Assembly (NCBI RefSeq): GCF_029081005.1
Contig: NZ_JAJQTQ010000016.1
Location: 39,757-103,756, forward strand
Length of the DNA stretch: 64,000 bases
Direction: 5' to 3'
DNA from: Halomonas elongata
GTDB lineage: Bacteria; Pseudomonadota; Gammaproteobacteria; Pseudomonadales; Halomonadaceae
Below the pieces are notes generated by a model. The model had not been told where the DNA came from. It searched no databases and was given only the letters and a program-made list of their open reading frames with translations. Both the position numbers and the translations under genes were made by a program. Of this stretch, positions 28,442 to 37,928 are shown piece after piece (position 1 is the stretch's first letter; every line of letters begins with the position of its first letter).

Positions 28442-29464
28442 ATGAAAGCCTTTCAGGTAAATGCGCCCCAGGACTATCGCCTGGTCGACACCGTGGCTCC
28501 CGACGTCGCGCCGGGCGAGGTGCTGGTGAAAGTGGCCTTCGCCGGGATCTGTGGCTCCGACATGCACATCATCCATGGCGACAACGCCTTCGTTCGCTTT
28601 CCCCGCATTACCGGCCACGAGTTTGCCGGCCTGGTCGAGGCCGTGGGCGAGGGCGTCGAGGAGGTGAGCGTCGGCGATCAGGTCTGCATCGACCCGGTGA
28701 TCAACCGTGGCCGCTGCTATCCCTGCCGCATCGGCCGCCCCAACGTCTGCACGGCACTTGAGGTGATCGGCGTGCACCGCAATGGCGGCTTCGAGGAGCG
28801 GGTCAATGTGCCGGCCGGCAACGTCCATCGCCTGCCCGAGAATCTGGGGCTGGACGCCGCGGCGCTGGTCGAGCCCTACACCATTGCCTGCAATGTCCTC
28901 GACCGCATGCAGCCCCATCCCGGGGATCGCCTGTTGATCCTCGGCGCCGGGGTGATCGGCCTGACCATCCTGCAGATGGCTCGTGCCCAGGGCATCGAGG
29001 ACATCACCGTCAGCGACGTCATCGATACCCGTCTGGACACTGCCCGGGAGCTGGGGGCCACCCGCACGCTCAACGGGGCGGAGCAGGACGTCGAGGCCGA
29101 GGTCGCGGCGCTGACCGGTGGCGAGGGCATGCCGTTGATCGCCGATGCCGCCTGTGTGCCGGCCCTGCTGCCGCAGATGCTGCGCATGGCGTCGCCGGCG
29201 GGGCGCATCGGGCTGCTCGGCTTCACTCCTACCCCCAGCGACCTGGCGCAGCTGGAGGTGATCAAGAAGGAGCTGACCCTGGTCGGCTCGCGTCTCAACA
29301 ACCGCAAGTTTCCGGAGGTGATCGATCTGATGGCATCCGGGCGTCTCGATCCGCTGGCGCTGGTCAGCCATCGCCTGCCCTTCGACGACATGCCCGATGC
29401 CATCCAGATGATCGATCATCATCCCGAAAAGGCCCGCAAGGTACTGATCCAGATCGGTGCCTGA
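28442..29464 (+). CDS. Zinc-dependent sugar-acid dehydrogenase (RspB / L-gulonate 5-dehydrogenase type)
   Basis: 340 residues of the medium-chain dehydrogenase family. The catalytic zinc ligands are Cys in GICGSDMH and His-Glu in TGHEFAG. The NAD site is LLILGAGVIGLTILQMARAQG. The structural zinc loop reads INRGRCYPCRIGRPNVC: three of the four usual Cys are present and the first is Arg, an oddity one base change away from Cys. In C. salexigens a homologue beside ManD, as I recall it, oxidises L-gulonate at C5 to D-fructuronate, which UxuB then reduces to D-mannonate. The same gene order here supports that role; L-idonate or another sugar acid is an alternative. Confidence 0.85.
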   Translation: MKAFQVNAPQDYRLVDTVAPDVAPGEVLVKVAFAGICGSDMHIIHGDNAFVRFPRITGHEFAGLVEAVGEGVEEVSVGDQVCIDPVINRGRCYPCRIGRPNVCTALEVIGVHRNGGFEERVNVPAGNVHRLPENLGLDAAALVEPYTIACNVLDRMQPHPGDRLLILGAGVIGLTILQMARAQGIEDITVSDVIDTRLDTARELGATRTLNGAEQDVEAEVAALTGGEGMPLIADAACVPALLPQMLRMASPAGRIGLLGFTPTPSDLAQLEVIKKELTLVGSRLNNRKFPEVIDLMASGRLDPLALVSHRLPFDDMPDAIQMIDHHPEKARKVLIQIGA

Positions 29465-29521
29465 CGGACGTGCACGCAAGCAAGCCAACAACACACAACG
29501 CAAGTGCCAGGAGACAACGCC

Positions 29522-30490
29522 ATGATCAAACGACTTGTGACCAGCGCCGTTCTGGGCGCCGCCATTCTCGGCAGCCAGGCCGGCCTGGCCGCCGACTTCA
29601 CGCTGAAATTCGGCCACCTGGCCAACGAAGAGAACATCTGGCACCAGGCCGCCGTGACGTTCAAGGAAGAAGTGGAAGCCAATTCCGACGGTCGCATCGA
29701 GGTGCAGCTCTATCCCAACGAGCAGCTCGGGGCCGAGATGGATGTCATCAACAGCATCCAGCTGGGCACCGCGGACATGACCATCACCGGCGAGAGCCTG
29801 CAGAACTGGGCACCCAAGGCGGCGATGATGGCGGTGCCCTATGCCTTCCGCGACTCCGCACACCTGGAGCAGGCCGTCGAGGGCGAGATCGGTGATGAGA
29901 TCGAGGCCCAGATCACCGAGCGTGCCAACCTGGTGCCCCTGGCCTGGTTCGAGCGCGGTCCGCGGCACCTGACGTCCAACCGTCCGATCGAGAAGCCCGA
30001 GGATCTCGACGGCCTTCGTCTGCGCGTGCCCAACGTGCCGCTGTTCGTGGATACCTGGGAGGCGCTTGGAGCCCGCCCCACGCCCATGGCCTTCAGCGAG
30101 GTCTTCACCTCCCTGCAGCAGAACACCATCGAGGGGCAGGAGAACCCGCTGAGCCTGATCGAGAGCGCCAGCTTCGATGAGGTCCAGGACTACGTGAACC
30201 TCACCGGCCACGTGCGCAGCTGGATCTACGTGGTGATCGGCAAGGACAAGCTCGACAGCATGCCGGAGGACCTGCAGCAGGTGGTCTTCGAGGCGGCAGA
30301 CACCATGCAGGCCCATGAGGCCGACCTCTTCGCCGAGGACGAGAAGCGCCTGCGTCAGGATCTCGAGGAGCGTGGCATGGAGTTCGTCGACGTGGATGCC
30401 GACGCCTTCGCCGAGAAAGCCCGCCCCGCGGTGCTCGATTCCCTCAATGAAGAGCAGCGCAAGCTGTTCGAGGCCATTCAGGCACTGTGA
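29522..30490 (+). CDS. TRAP transporter substrate-binding protein DctP (gulonate operon)
   Basis: 322 residues with a signal peptide (hydrophobic AVLGAAILGSQ, cleavage after GLA-A). Family segments are LKFGHLANEENIWHQAA, MTITGESLQNW, and LDGLRLRVPNVP with the Arg that binds the carboxylate of sugar acids. It captures ligand in the periplasm for the DctQM permease. CAGGAG precedes the chosen ATG. The ligand is likely L-gulonate, D-mannonate or a related hexonate, from the enzymes in the operon. Confidence 0.92.
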   Translation: MIKRLVTSAVLGAAILGSQAGLAADFTLKFGHLANEENIWHQAAVTFKEEVEANSDGRIEVQLYPNEQLGAEMDVINSIQLGTADMTITGESLQNWAPKAAMMAVPYAFRDSAHLEQAVEGEIGDEIEAQITERANLVPLAWFERGPRHLTSNRPIEKPEDLDGLRLRVPNVPLFVDTWEALGARPTPMAFSEVFTSLQQNTIEGQENPLSLIESASFDEVQDYVNLTGHVRSWIYVVIGKDKLDSMPEDLQQVVFEAADTMQAHEADLFAEDEKRLRQDLEERGMEFVDVDADAFAEKARPAVLDSLNEEQRKLFEAIQAL

Positions 30491-30566
30491 TGCCGCCGCC
30501 GGGCGAGCCCCGCCGGGGTTCGCCCGCTCGTCGATGAGTGCCGCCCAGGCATCTTGAGGAGGACCT

Positions 30567-31151
30567 ATGGACCCCAACCATAAGGCGGCCGAGCAGGAGG
30601 CGCTCGAGCAGTTGGACCCTCTCGCCTCGGTTCCCACCTTTCAGGGCGCCCTGGGGCGGCTGATCGGGGGGATCGACACCCTGTTCACCGTGCTGGCCGT
30701 CACGGCCCTGGTGGCCATCGCCGGCACGGTGCTGCTGCAGATCGCGGCACGGCTCTTCCTGCCGTTCAGCGTCTCCTGGACCGAGGAGCTGTCGCGCTAC
30801 CTGTTCATCTACATGGTGGCCCTGTCGGCGGGGGTGGTGCTGCGCCAGCACCGCAACGTCAGCGTGGAGCTCTTCCACCACACCCTGGGGCTTCGCGCCA
30901 GGGCCGCCCTTCAGACACTGATCTGCCTGCTGATCACCGGCTTCGCCCTGATCGTGCTGCCCTACGCCTGGCAGTACGCCATGAACGGCGCCTGGCAGAC
31001 CTCGCCGACACTGAAGGTTCCCATGCTCTACATCTTCTTCTCCACGGTGGTGATGTTCGCGCTGTTGCTGGTCTACGGCGCCATCGGCTTCCTCGAGGGC
31101 CTCATGGCCATCTTTCGCTCGCCTGAGCGCCCCGCATCGGAGCAGCCGTGA
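30567..31151 (+). CDS. TRAP transporter small permease DctQ (gulonate operon)
   Basis: 194 residues with four membrane helices and the family stretch SVSWTEELSRYLFIYMVALSAGVVLRQHRNVSVELF. GAGGA precedes the ATG and the stop overlaps the DctM start by one base. Confidence 0.9.
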   Translation: MDPNHKAAEQEALEQLDPLASVPTFQGALGRLIGGIDTLFTVLAVTALVAIAGTVLLQIAARLFLPFSVSWTEELSRYLFIYMVALSAGVVLRQHRNVSVELFHHTLGLRARAALQTLICLLITGFALIVLPYAWQYAMNGAWQTSPTLKVPMLYIFFSTVVMFALLLVYGAIGFLEGLMAIFRSPERPASEQP

Positions 31152-32431
31152 TGGAAGTCATCATCCTGTTCAGCGCCTTCCTGGTCCTGTTGCTGATCGG
31201 CATGCCCATCGCCTTCTCCCTGGGCATCGCCTCGCTGGCCTACCTGCTGCTGGAAGGCATCTCGCTGACCGTCGTGCCGCAGCGCCTGTACGCGGGCATC
31301 GACACCTTCGTGCTGCTGTGCATTCCCGGCTTCGTGCTGGCCGGCAACCTGATGAACGTCGGCAATATCACCGAGAACATCGTGCGCTTCTCCAACGCCC
31401 TGCTCGGCCATATCCGTGGCGGGCTGGGCCTGGCCAATGTCGGCGGCTCGATGATCTTCGGCGGCATCTCCGGCACCGCCGTGGCCGACTCGGCCAGCAT
31501 CGGCTCGGTGATGATCCCCGGCATGGCCAGGTCCGGCTACGACAAGCCGTTCGCCGCGGCGGTCACCGCCGCCTCCTCCACCGTGGGGCCGATCATTCCG
31601 CCCAGCGTGCCGATGATCATCGCCGGCTCGCTCTCCGGGGTCTCGGTGGGCCGCATGTTCCTCGCCGGCGCCGTCCCCGGCCTGCTGCTGGGCGTGGCGA
31701 TGATGGTCACGGTGTATATCCTTGCCGTGCGGCGTGGCTATCCCAAGGAGGCCCGCGTGCCTTTCCTGCAGCTGCTGCGCGAGGCCAGGACCGCCTTCTG
31801 GGCACTGCTGATGACGGCGATCATCCTCTACGGCATCATCGGTGGCTTCTTCACGCCCACCGAGGCCTCTATCGTCGCCAGCCTCTACGCCCTGGTGGTG
31901 GGCATGTATGTCTACAAGGGCCTCACCTGGCGCAAGCTGCCGGCGATCCTCACCGATACCGTCTTCACCTCCGCGGCGCTGCTGCTGATGGTGGGGCTGG
32001 CCAACCTCTTCGGCTGGATCCTGACCAGCGAACAGATTCCCCAGATGATCGCCGGCCTGATCCTGACCATCAGCGAGAACCCGATCGTCGTCATCCTGAT
32101 CCTCAACCTGATCCTGCTGTTCGTCGGCGCCTTCATGGAGACCATCGCCGCGCTGATAATCCTCTTCCCGGCGCTGCTCGGCGTGGCCACCGGCGTGGGC
32201 ATGGATCCGGTGCACTTCGCCGTCATGGCGGTGCTCAATCTGATGATCGGCTTGACCACCCCGCCAGTGGGCGTCTGCCTGTTCGTGGTCTCGGGCATCG
32301 GCAAGCTGCCCGTGCTGACCGTGGCGCGGGCCATCCTGCCCTTCCTGGTCTGCAACCTCGCCGTGCTGTTGCTGGTGTCCTATGTGCCGGCGGTATCGCT
32401 ATGGCTGCCCGACCTGATACTCGGCCAGTGA
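31151..32431 (+). CDS. TRAP transporter large permease DctM (gulonate operon)
   Basis: 426 residues with about 12 membrane helices. DctM hallmarks are PGFVLAGNLMNVGNIT, FGGISGTAVADSASIGSVMIPGM, GPIIPPSVPMII and GLTTPPVGVCLFV, the substrate and sodium-site motifs. It drives sodium-coupled import of the sugar acid bound by the DctP partner. Confidence 0.94.
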   Translation: MEVIILFSAFLVLLLIGMPIAFSLGIASLAYLLLEGISLTVVPQRLYAGIDTFVLLCIPGFVLAGNLMNVGNITENIVRFSNALLGHIRGGLGLANVGGSMIFGGISGTAVADSASIGSVMIPGMARSGYDKPFAAAVTAASSTVGPIIPPSVPMIIAGSLSGVSVGRMFLAGAVPGLLLGVAMMVTVYILAVRRGYPKEARVPFLQLLREARTAFWALLMTAIILYGIIGGFFTPTEASIVASLYALVVGMYVYKGLTWRKLPAILTDTVFTSAALLLMVGLANLFGWILTSEQIPQMIAGLILTISENPIVVILILNLILLFVGAFMETIAALIILFPALLGVATGVGMDPVHFAVMAVLNLMIGLTTPPVGVCLFVVSGIGKLPVLTVARAILPFLVCNLAVLLLVSYVPAVSLWLPDLILGQ

Positions 32432-32462
32432 GCCCGCGACACCCACCGATATGGAGAACGTG

Positions 32463-33953
32463 ATGCAGGACGTCACACGGCTGCCGGCCAGCGCCGGCAG
32501 CGACCGAATCGGCATCGTTCATCTGGGCCTCGGTGCCTTCCACCGCGCCCACCAGGCGGTCTACCTGGAGCGTTATCGTCAGCGCACGGGTGACACCGGC
32601 TGGGGCGTGAGCAGCGCCAATCTGCGTGCCAATGTGGCGTTGGTGGATGCCCTGCACGAGGCGGGCCATCGCTACCATGTGGCCGAGTACGCGGACAGCG
32701 AGCATGTCACCGTCCGCGAGATCGGCGTGATCGAGGAGACGTTGTTCACCGGCAAGGAACAGGTCGGCGACCGCGACGGCCAGGGCTCCTGGGGACGCGA
32801 CCGCGAGACGCTGCTTGCGCGTCTCGCCTCGCCCGAGACGCGCATCGTGACCCTGACGGTGACCGAGAAGGGCTACTTCCTGAGCCCGGCCAGTGGGGAG
32901 CTGCTTGTCGACGATCCGCTGATCGCCGCGGATATCGCCGATCCCGAGGCGCCGTGCACCGCGCCGGGCTTGCTGGTAGAGGCGCTGTACCGGCGCCGCC
33001 ATGCCGGTGTGCCGCCGTTCACGGTGCTGAGTTGCGACAACATGCCCGACAACGGCAAGCGCACCCGCAATGCCGTGATTCAGTTGGCCGAGCGACGCGA
33101 CGCCGCGCTGGCGACCTGGATCGAGCAAGAGGTGGCTTTCCCGTGCAGCATGGTCGATCGCATCGTGCCGGCCATGGCCGAAGCCGACTTCGCGCGCCTG
33201 GCCGAGCTCGGCATCGAGGACGCCAACGCCGTGGTCGGTGAGGCCTTCAGCCAGTGGGTGGTCGAGGACGACTTCCCCCAGGGACGGCCGGCCTGGGAGG
33301 CGGAGGGCGTGGAGATGGTCGCCGACGTGGCGCCCTTCGAGACCATGAAACTGCGCATGCTTAACGGCAGCCACTCGCTGCTTGCCTACCTGGGGGCCCT
33401 GGACGGCATCGAGACGGTGTTCGAGGCGGTCAGCCGCGATGACCTGGTGGCCCTGTTGCGCCGCTACATGCTCGAGGAGGCCGCTCCGACCCTGGCCATG
33501 CCCGAGGGTACCGATCTCACCGCCTATGCCGAGCAGTTGCTCGAGCGCTTCGCCAACGACAGCCTGCGCCATCGACTGCAGCAGATCGCCATGGATGGTT
33601 CCCAGAAATTGCCCCAGCGCTGGCTTCACGGCGCCCAGGCGCGCCTGGCGGCCGGTGGCGAGGTGCCTTGCACGGCGCTCGGCGTGGCGGCCTGGATTCG
33701 CTACACGGCCGGCGACGACCTGGCCGGCCGATCCCATCCGGTGGACGATCCACTGGCCGAGCGCCTGGCGGCCCTGCATGTCCGGCACGGCGACGAGGCC
33801 GAGGTCCTGGTGCGGGTTTTCCTGGCCGTCGAGGATGTCTTCCCGCCGGCGCTGGCGGCCGAACCGCGTTTCGCCGAGGCGGTCATCGCCGCCTATACCA
33901 CCCTGACACGACAGGGGCTTGCCGGGGCGCTGGCTACCCTCGGGCGAGTCTGA
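32463..33953 (+). CDS. uxuB: D-mannonate oxidoreductase (fructuronate reductase)
   Basis: 496 residues, a long-chain mannitol-dehydrogenase-family enzyme. It interconverts D-fructuronate and D-mannonate with NAD(H). The N-terminal cofactor site is [20 protein letters not shown]; the middle has LTVTEKGYF and [18 protein letters not shown], and the catalytic Lys lies in the region [20 protein letters not shown]. The ATG at 32463 has GGAG upstream; the earlier ATG at 32451 lies too close to the previous stop to have a ribosome binding site. Sits directly before uxuA, as in many hexuronate operons. Confidence 0.93.
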   Translation: MQDVTRLPASAGSDRIGIVHLGLGAFHRAHQAVYLERYRQRTGDTGWGVSSANLRANVALVDALHEAGHRYHVAEYADSEHVTVREIGVIEETLFTGKEQVGDRDGQGSWGRDRETLLARLASPETRIVTLTVTEKGYFLSPASGELLVDDPLIAADIADPEAPCTAPGLLVEALYRRRHAGVPPFTVLSCDNMPDNGKRTRNAVIQLAERRDAALATWIEQEVAFPCSMVDRIVPAMAEADFARLAELGIEDANAVVGEAFSQWVVEDDFPQGRPAWEAEGVEMVADVAPFETMKLRMLNGSHSLLAYLGALDGIETVFEAVSRDDLVALLRRYMLEEAAPTLAMPEGTDLTAYAEQLLERFANDSLRHRLQQIAMDGSQKLPQRWLHGAQARLAAGGEVPCTALGVAAWIRYTAGDDLAGRSHPVDDPLAERLAALHVRHGDEAEVLVRVFLAVEDVFPPALAAEPRFAEAVIAAYTTLTRQGLAGALATLGRV

Positions 33954-33970
33954 TCGAGAGGACACTCACC

Positions 33971-35149
33971 ATGGAACACACCTGGCGCTGGTTCGGCCCC
34001 GCCGATCCCATCACCCTCGACGAGATCCGTCAGACCGGGGCCACCGGCATCGTCACCGCGCTGCACGAGATCCCCAATGGCGAGGTCTGGCCGATCGAGG
34101 CCATCGCCGAGCGCCAGCGCATGATCGAGGCGGCCGGTCTGCGGTGGTCGGTGGTGGAGAGCGTGCCGGTGCACGAGGCGATCAAGAAGGGCCTGCCGGA
34201 GCGCGAGCGGTATATCGACGCCTACCAGCAGACGCTGCGTCACCTGGCGGCCTGCGGCATCGACACCGTCTGCTACAACTTCATGCCGGTGCTCGACTGG
34301 ACGCGCACCGACCTGGCCTGGCACCTGCCGGACGGTGGCCTGGCGCTGCGCTTCGATCAGACCGCCTTCGCCGCCTTCGACCTCTACCTGCTGGCGCGCC
34401 CCGGTGCCGAGGCCGAGTACAGCGACGCCGAGAAGGCCAAGGCCAGGGACTATCTCGATGGCCTCGACGAAGCCGGTCGCGAGCGGCTGATCGACACCGT
34501 CATCGCCGGACTGCCCGGTGCCGAGGAACACTACACCCTGGCGCGTTTCCGCGAGGTGATCGCCGGCTATGCCGAGATCGACGCCGAGCGGCTGCGCGAG
34601 CACCTGGGGGATTTCCTGGCCGCCATCGTCCCGGTGGCCGAGGAGGTGGGCGTGCGCCTGGCGATCCATCCCGACGACCCGCCCCGTCCGCTGCTTGGCC
34701 TGCCGCGGGTGGTGTCCGGCCCCGAGGATGCCCGGTGGCTGCTCGATGCCGTGCCCAGCCCGGCCAACGGCCTGACCCTGTGCACCGGTTCCTACGGTGT
34801 CAGCACCGATATCGATCTGGTGGCGATGGCCGAACGCTTCGCCCCGCACATCCACTTCGCCCATCTGCGTTCGACCCGGCGCGAGGCCTCGGACCCGCGC
34901 ACCTTCCACGAGGCCCATCACCTGGACGGTGATGTGGACATGGTCGGTGTCGTCCAGGCGCTGGTCGCCGAGGAGCGCCGCCGCGAGCGCGAAGGTGGTC
35001 CGCGGCTGCCGCTGCGTCCCGACCACGGCCACCACATCCTCGACGACCAGTACCGCGACACCGCACCGGGGTACCCGCTCTATGGTCGTCTCAAGGGACT
35101 GGCCGAGCTGCGCGGCGTGGAGCGGGCAGTGCGCCGGTTGACCGCCTGA
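33971..35149 (+). CDS. uxuA: D-mannonate dehydratase UxuA
   Basis: 392 residues, the usual UxuA length. It dehydrates D-mannonate to 2-keto-3-deoxy-D-gluconate. The opening [35 protein letters not shown] (in pieces) and the metal-site segments [39 protein letters not shown] and [12 protein letters not shown] are typical, including the His/Cys metal ligands. It ends the operon and lies 15 bases from the convergent FAH-family gene. No KDG kinase or aldolase follows; the PfkB-type kinase at 53522-54517 is a candidate for part of that step. Confidence 0.95.
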   Translation: MEHTWRWFGPADPITLDEIRQTGATGIVTALHEIPNGEVWPIEAIAERQRMIEAAGLRWSVVESVPVHEAIKKGLPERERYIDAYQQTLRHLAACGIDTVCYNFMPVLDWTRTDLAWHLPDGGLALRFDQTAFAAFDLYLLARPGAEAEYSDAEKAKARDYLDGLDEAGRERLIDTVIAGLPGAEEHYTLARFREVIAGYAEIDAERLREHLGDFLAAIVPVAEEVGVRLAIHPDDPPRPLLGLPRVVSGPEDARWLLDAVPSPANGLTLCTGSYGVSTDIDLVAMAERFAPHIHFAHLRSTRREASDPRTFHEAHHLDGDVDMVGVVQALVAEERRREREGGPRLPLRPDHGHHILDDQYRDTAPGYPLYGRLKGLAELRGVERAVRRLTA

Positions 35150-35164
35150 ATCTTTCTGGGTCCA

Positions 35165-36316
35165 TCAGCGGCGTTGCTGGTGTGACAGCCAGGCGCGGAT
35201 ACCATAGGTCCAGGGGGGGAGCCGGTCCGAGCGGTCGACGTCGTTGGCCAAAGCGCCCAAGGAGGGAGTCGCGATGGTGACGCTGTCCCCGATGTGGTGA
35301 GTGAATCCCTGGCCTGCGCCGTCGCGGTCCTGAATCGGCGAGAACATGGTGCCGAGGAACAGCAGGAATCCGTCTGGATACTGGTGGTGAGCGCCGGTGG
35401 TCTGCTGGACCAGCTCCAGCGGGTCGCGACTGATCTGGCGCATGTCGCTGCTGTCGTGGAGCTCGAAATCATCATCCTGGCCCTTGATGTGCAGCGAGAC
35501 ACGGGCCTGTCGCACGGTATCGAGCGTAAAGGTGTCATCGAACAGGCGAATGAACGGGCCGATGGCGCAGGAGGCGTTGTTGTCCTTGGCCTTGCCCAGC
35601 AGCAGGGCGCTGCGTCCCTCGATGTCACGCAAGTTGACGTCGTTGCCGAGGGTGGCGCCCTTCGCGGTGCCCCGGGCGTCGACCGCCAGCACGATTTCCG
35701 GCTCGGGATTGTTCCACCGGGATGCCGGGTGCAGGCCGACCCGGCTGCCGAAGCCGACCGCTGACAAGGGCTGGGACTTGGTGAACACCTCGGCGTCGTG
35801 ACCGATGCCCACCTCCATGTACTGCGACCAGGCACCGCGGGCCTGCAACTCCGTCTTGAGTGCCATGGCCTCCTCCGAGCCGGGCACGATCCGGGAGAGA
35901 TCGCCACCGATCAGCGCCTGCAACTCGCTACGCAGCTCGCTGGCCCGGGCGGGATCGCCGCTGGCCTGTTCCTCGATCACGCGCTCCAGCAGGCTGACGG
36001 CGAAGGTCACGCCACAGGCCTTGATGGCCTGGACGTCGCAAGGGGCAAGCAGGTAGGGCGCCCGTGGCGATGCGTGCCGGGAGTTGTCGAACAACTCCTC
36101 GGCCGAGCCGAGGAACTCGCCCTCGACCTCGGATACGAATGTCGCCGCATCGTTGCGGTCGAGCAGGTCGGCCATGCAGGTACAGTGATCGGAGATATCG
36201 AAGACCTGGCCGTGGCGGACGACCACCAGGACAGGTCCTCGTGCGTCGTCATGCCAGGCCCGGCCGACGAGCAGGGCCTGTTGGTCATCATCGGGGAGAT
36301 AGGAAGAGACGCTCAC
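35165..36316 (-). CDS. Fumarylacetoacetate hydrolase family protein, XylX-like 2-keto-3-deoxyxylonate dehydratase
   Basis: 383 residues, GTG start with GAGG upstream. The N-terminal 170 residues are an extra domain like that of Caulobacter XylX; the FAH catalytic domain follows with metal ligands in the NPEPEIVLAVDARG stretch (two Glu) and the Asp in GNDVNLRDIEG, then LLLGKAKDNNASCAIGPFI. XylX turns 2-keto-3-deoxy-D-xylonate into alpha-ketoglutarate semialdehyde in the Weimberg pathway. The adjoining xylose dehydrogenase and lactonase, and a copy of the probable XylR operator at 36350-36370 before this gene, support that role. Related FAH enzymes act on arabinonate or fuconate products. Confidence 0.8.
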   Translation of the reverse strand: MSVSSYLPDDDQQALLVGRAWHDDARGPVLVVVRHGQVFDISDHCTCMADLLDRNDAATFVSEVEGEFLGSAEELFDNSRHASPRAPYLLAPCDVQAIKACGVTFAVSLLERVIEEQASGDPARASELRSELQALIGGDLSRIVPGSEEAMALKTELQARGAWSQYMEVGIGHDAEVFTKSQPLSAVGFGSRVGLHPASRWNNPEPEIVLAVDARGTAKGATLGNDVNLRDIEGRSALLLGKAKDNNASCAIGPFIRLFDDTFTLDTVRQARVSLHIKGQDDDFELHDSSDMRQISRDPLELVQQTTGAHHQYPDGFLLFLGTMFSPIQDRDGAGQGFTHHIGDSVTIATPSLGALANDVDRSDRLPPWTYGIRAWLSHQQRR

Positions 36317-36349
36317 GGAGTTACCTCGCTGGCCATGATATGACGCTTG

Positions 36350-36370
36350 TTAGTTTAGTCTCTTTACTAT
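36350..36370. promoter_or_regulatory. Probable XylR operator 1 (before the XylX-like gene)
   Basis: A 21-bp dyad TTAGT-N11-ACTAT, 34 bases upstream of the GTG start. The inner bases continue TTA next to the left arm and TTT next to the right arm, as in the two sister sites. One outer base departs from the perfect dyad. Confidence 0.75.
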
Positions 36371-36443
36371 GTTGATTGGCGGGGCGGGAAAGTTCAAGCC
36401 GTTTACTGGCTCGTCGAGTGAGACTTTCGTGGATGTCGGTTCC

Positions 36444-37643
36444 TCAGATGAGATCGCTGGGACCATGGATGACGTGGGCCAGCACTTGAGCGGCGGCACC
36501 GCGGGCGGCGATGAAGGTGGAATCGTCGATCACGCGGAGGGGGACTTGCTGGGAGGAGCCCAGGAGTCGGTTCTGGTGGGTCTTGAAATATGACAGGGCC
36601 GGATCGAGGAAGGATGCGCCCAACTGGACCAGCGATCCCCCCAGCACAAGCTCGGAAGGGTTCTGGGTATGGTGGAGGTTGAGCAACAGGGTTCCCATTG
36701 CCTCACCTGCACGCCGCAGCGTGAGCTGGACGGCTTCCTCGTGCAACCGGGGCCGCAGGACCTCGAGAAGGTCCTCGTCCTCGGCGACACCCAGGGCGGC
36801 GCGGATCGACCAGCCGCTGACCAGCGTCTCCGCGCAGCCGCGATTGCCACAGTGGCAGTAGAGGCCGCCGGGCTGCAGGATGGTATGACCGATTTCGCCG
36901 GCCAGCCCCTGGAAGCCTCGGGAGAGCAGCGGCTGGTTGCCCTCGATCATGCCGCTGCCGATGCCGGTGCCGGCGCTGACGTAAATCAGGGAATCGGGTA
37001 CCTGGCCAGTCCGGAAATAGAATTCCCCGAAGGCCGCCGACTTGGCCTCATTGTCCATCAACCAGGCGCCTTCCAACTTAGGCAGGTGAGAGCGCAGCAG
37101 ATCGAGAAAGCGGATGTCCTTCCACCCCAGGTTCGGTGCCACGCGTAGCAAGGGGGCGTGGGGCGCGACGGGGCCGGGCAGGGCGATGCCGAGGCCGAGG
37201 AGGTGGTAGCCGTCGAGTGCCGGGGATTGCTGCAGCGTTTTCAGCAGGCCGGCGAGCAACTCAGCCGTCACCTCGGGCGACGAAGGCGACAGCCGCTCGT
37301 GGTGGCTGGCCAGTATCTGCCCCGAGAGCGTGCAGGCCACCAGGCGCAGGCCGTGTACGCCGACCTCGGCTCCGAGAATGGCAAGACATCGCTCATCGAG
37401 ATGCAGGGCGCGGCCGGGGCGCCCCCCGCTGCTCTTCTGCAGTTCCCCCTCGCATAGCCACCCCTGCTTGAGGAGTGACTGCACGCCGCTACCCACTGTC
37501 GCTTTCGTCAATTGGGCCTGGGTCGCGATGTCGGCGCGTGTCAGGCCCGGAGAGCGGCGAACCAGCTCCAGAATGGCGCTGCGATTGAGCCGTTTAAGGA
37601 AGTGGAGATCGCCTGACCGGTGCGGCTGAAAACTGGTGGGCAT
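36444..37643 (-). CDS. xylR: ROK-family transcriptional repressor, XylR type
   Basis: 399 residues. An N-terminal winged helix-turn-helix (AILELVRRSPGLTRADIATQAQLTKATVGSGVQSL, read in pieces) is followed by a ROK sugar-kinase-like domain. The ROK zinc signature is intact (GHTILQPGGLYCHCGNRGCAE: His plus three Cys), as is the ligand-site Glu-x-Gly-His. The kinase-like ATP site is degenerate, as in regulators. It likely senses xylose and represses the genes preceded by the TTAGT-N11-ACTAA dyad. The gene is divergent from the xylose dehydrogenase operon across 285 bases. Confidence 0.87.
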   Translation of the reverse strand: MPTSFQPHRSGDLHFLKRLNRSAILELVRRSPGLTRADIATQAQLTKATVGSGVQSLLKQGWLCEGELQKSSGGRPGRALHLDERCLAILGAEVGVHGLRLVACTLSGQILASHHERLSPSSPEVTAELLAGLLKTLQQSPALDGYHLLGLGIALPGPVAPHAPLLRVAPNLGWKDIRFLDLLRSHLPKLEGAWLMDNEAKSAAFGEFYFRTGQVPDSLIYVSAGTGIGSGMIEGNQPLLSRGFQGLAGEIGHTILQPGGLYCHCGNRGCAETLVSGWSIRAALGVAEDEDLLEVLRPRLHEEAVQLTLRRAGEAMGTLLLNLHHTQNPSELVLGGSLVQLGASFLDPALSYFKTHQNRLLGSSQQVPLRVIDDSTFIAARGAAAQVLAHVIHGPSDLI

Positions 37644-37896
37644 GGGCGCTTTCCATGGTTTGCCGGCGTTGCGTGAGTCGTCCTGGCAACTCGGTGGTCA
37701 GTGCCGTGGGACTTCAAGCTCGAGCTTGACGAATGACCTTGGTAATCAAGGTGAACGAATGGCTCCGTCAGTCGATGCAGCAACGCCGTTGCCGAATGAT
37801 GTGTTGGCTATCGATTGTATCGGGTTTGGCCGGGTCTTGCTGCACGTCTACCAAAGTCTCATTGAGTCTCGCGTTGCAGGTGACCATTCTGCCTAG

Positions 37897-37917
37897 TTAG
37901 TAAATAGATAAAACTAA
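37897..37917. promoter_or_regulatory. Probable XylR operator 2 (before the xylose dehydrogenase gene)
   Basis: A 21-bp dyad TTAGT-N11-ACTAA with perfect outer arms, ending 11 bases before the ATG at 37929. On the opposite strand its inner bases read TTTA after the left arm and TTT before the right arm, like sites 1 and 3. Binding there would block transcription or initiation of the operon. Confidence 0.8.
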
Positions 37918-37928
37918 GTGGAGCGAAG

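Noticed and set aside
27116..30637. A 1173-residue minus-strand open frame
   Set aside because: It is antisense to ManD, the zinc dehydrogenase and DctP, all of which have strong motifs, and its His/Gly/Leu-rich text is typical of antisense frames in GC-rich genes.
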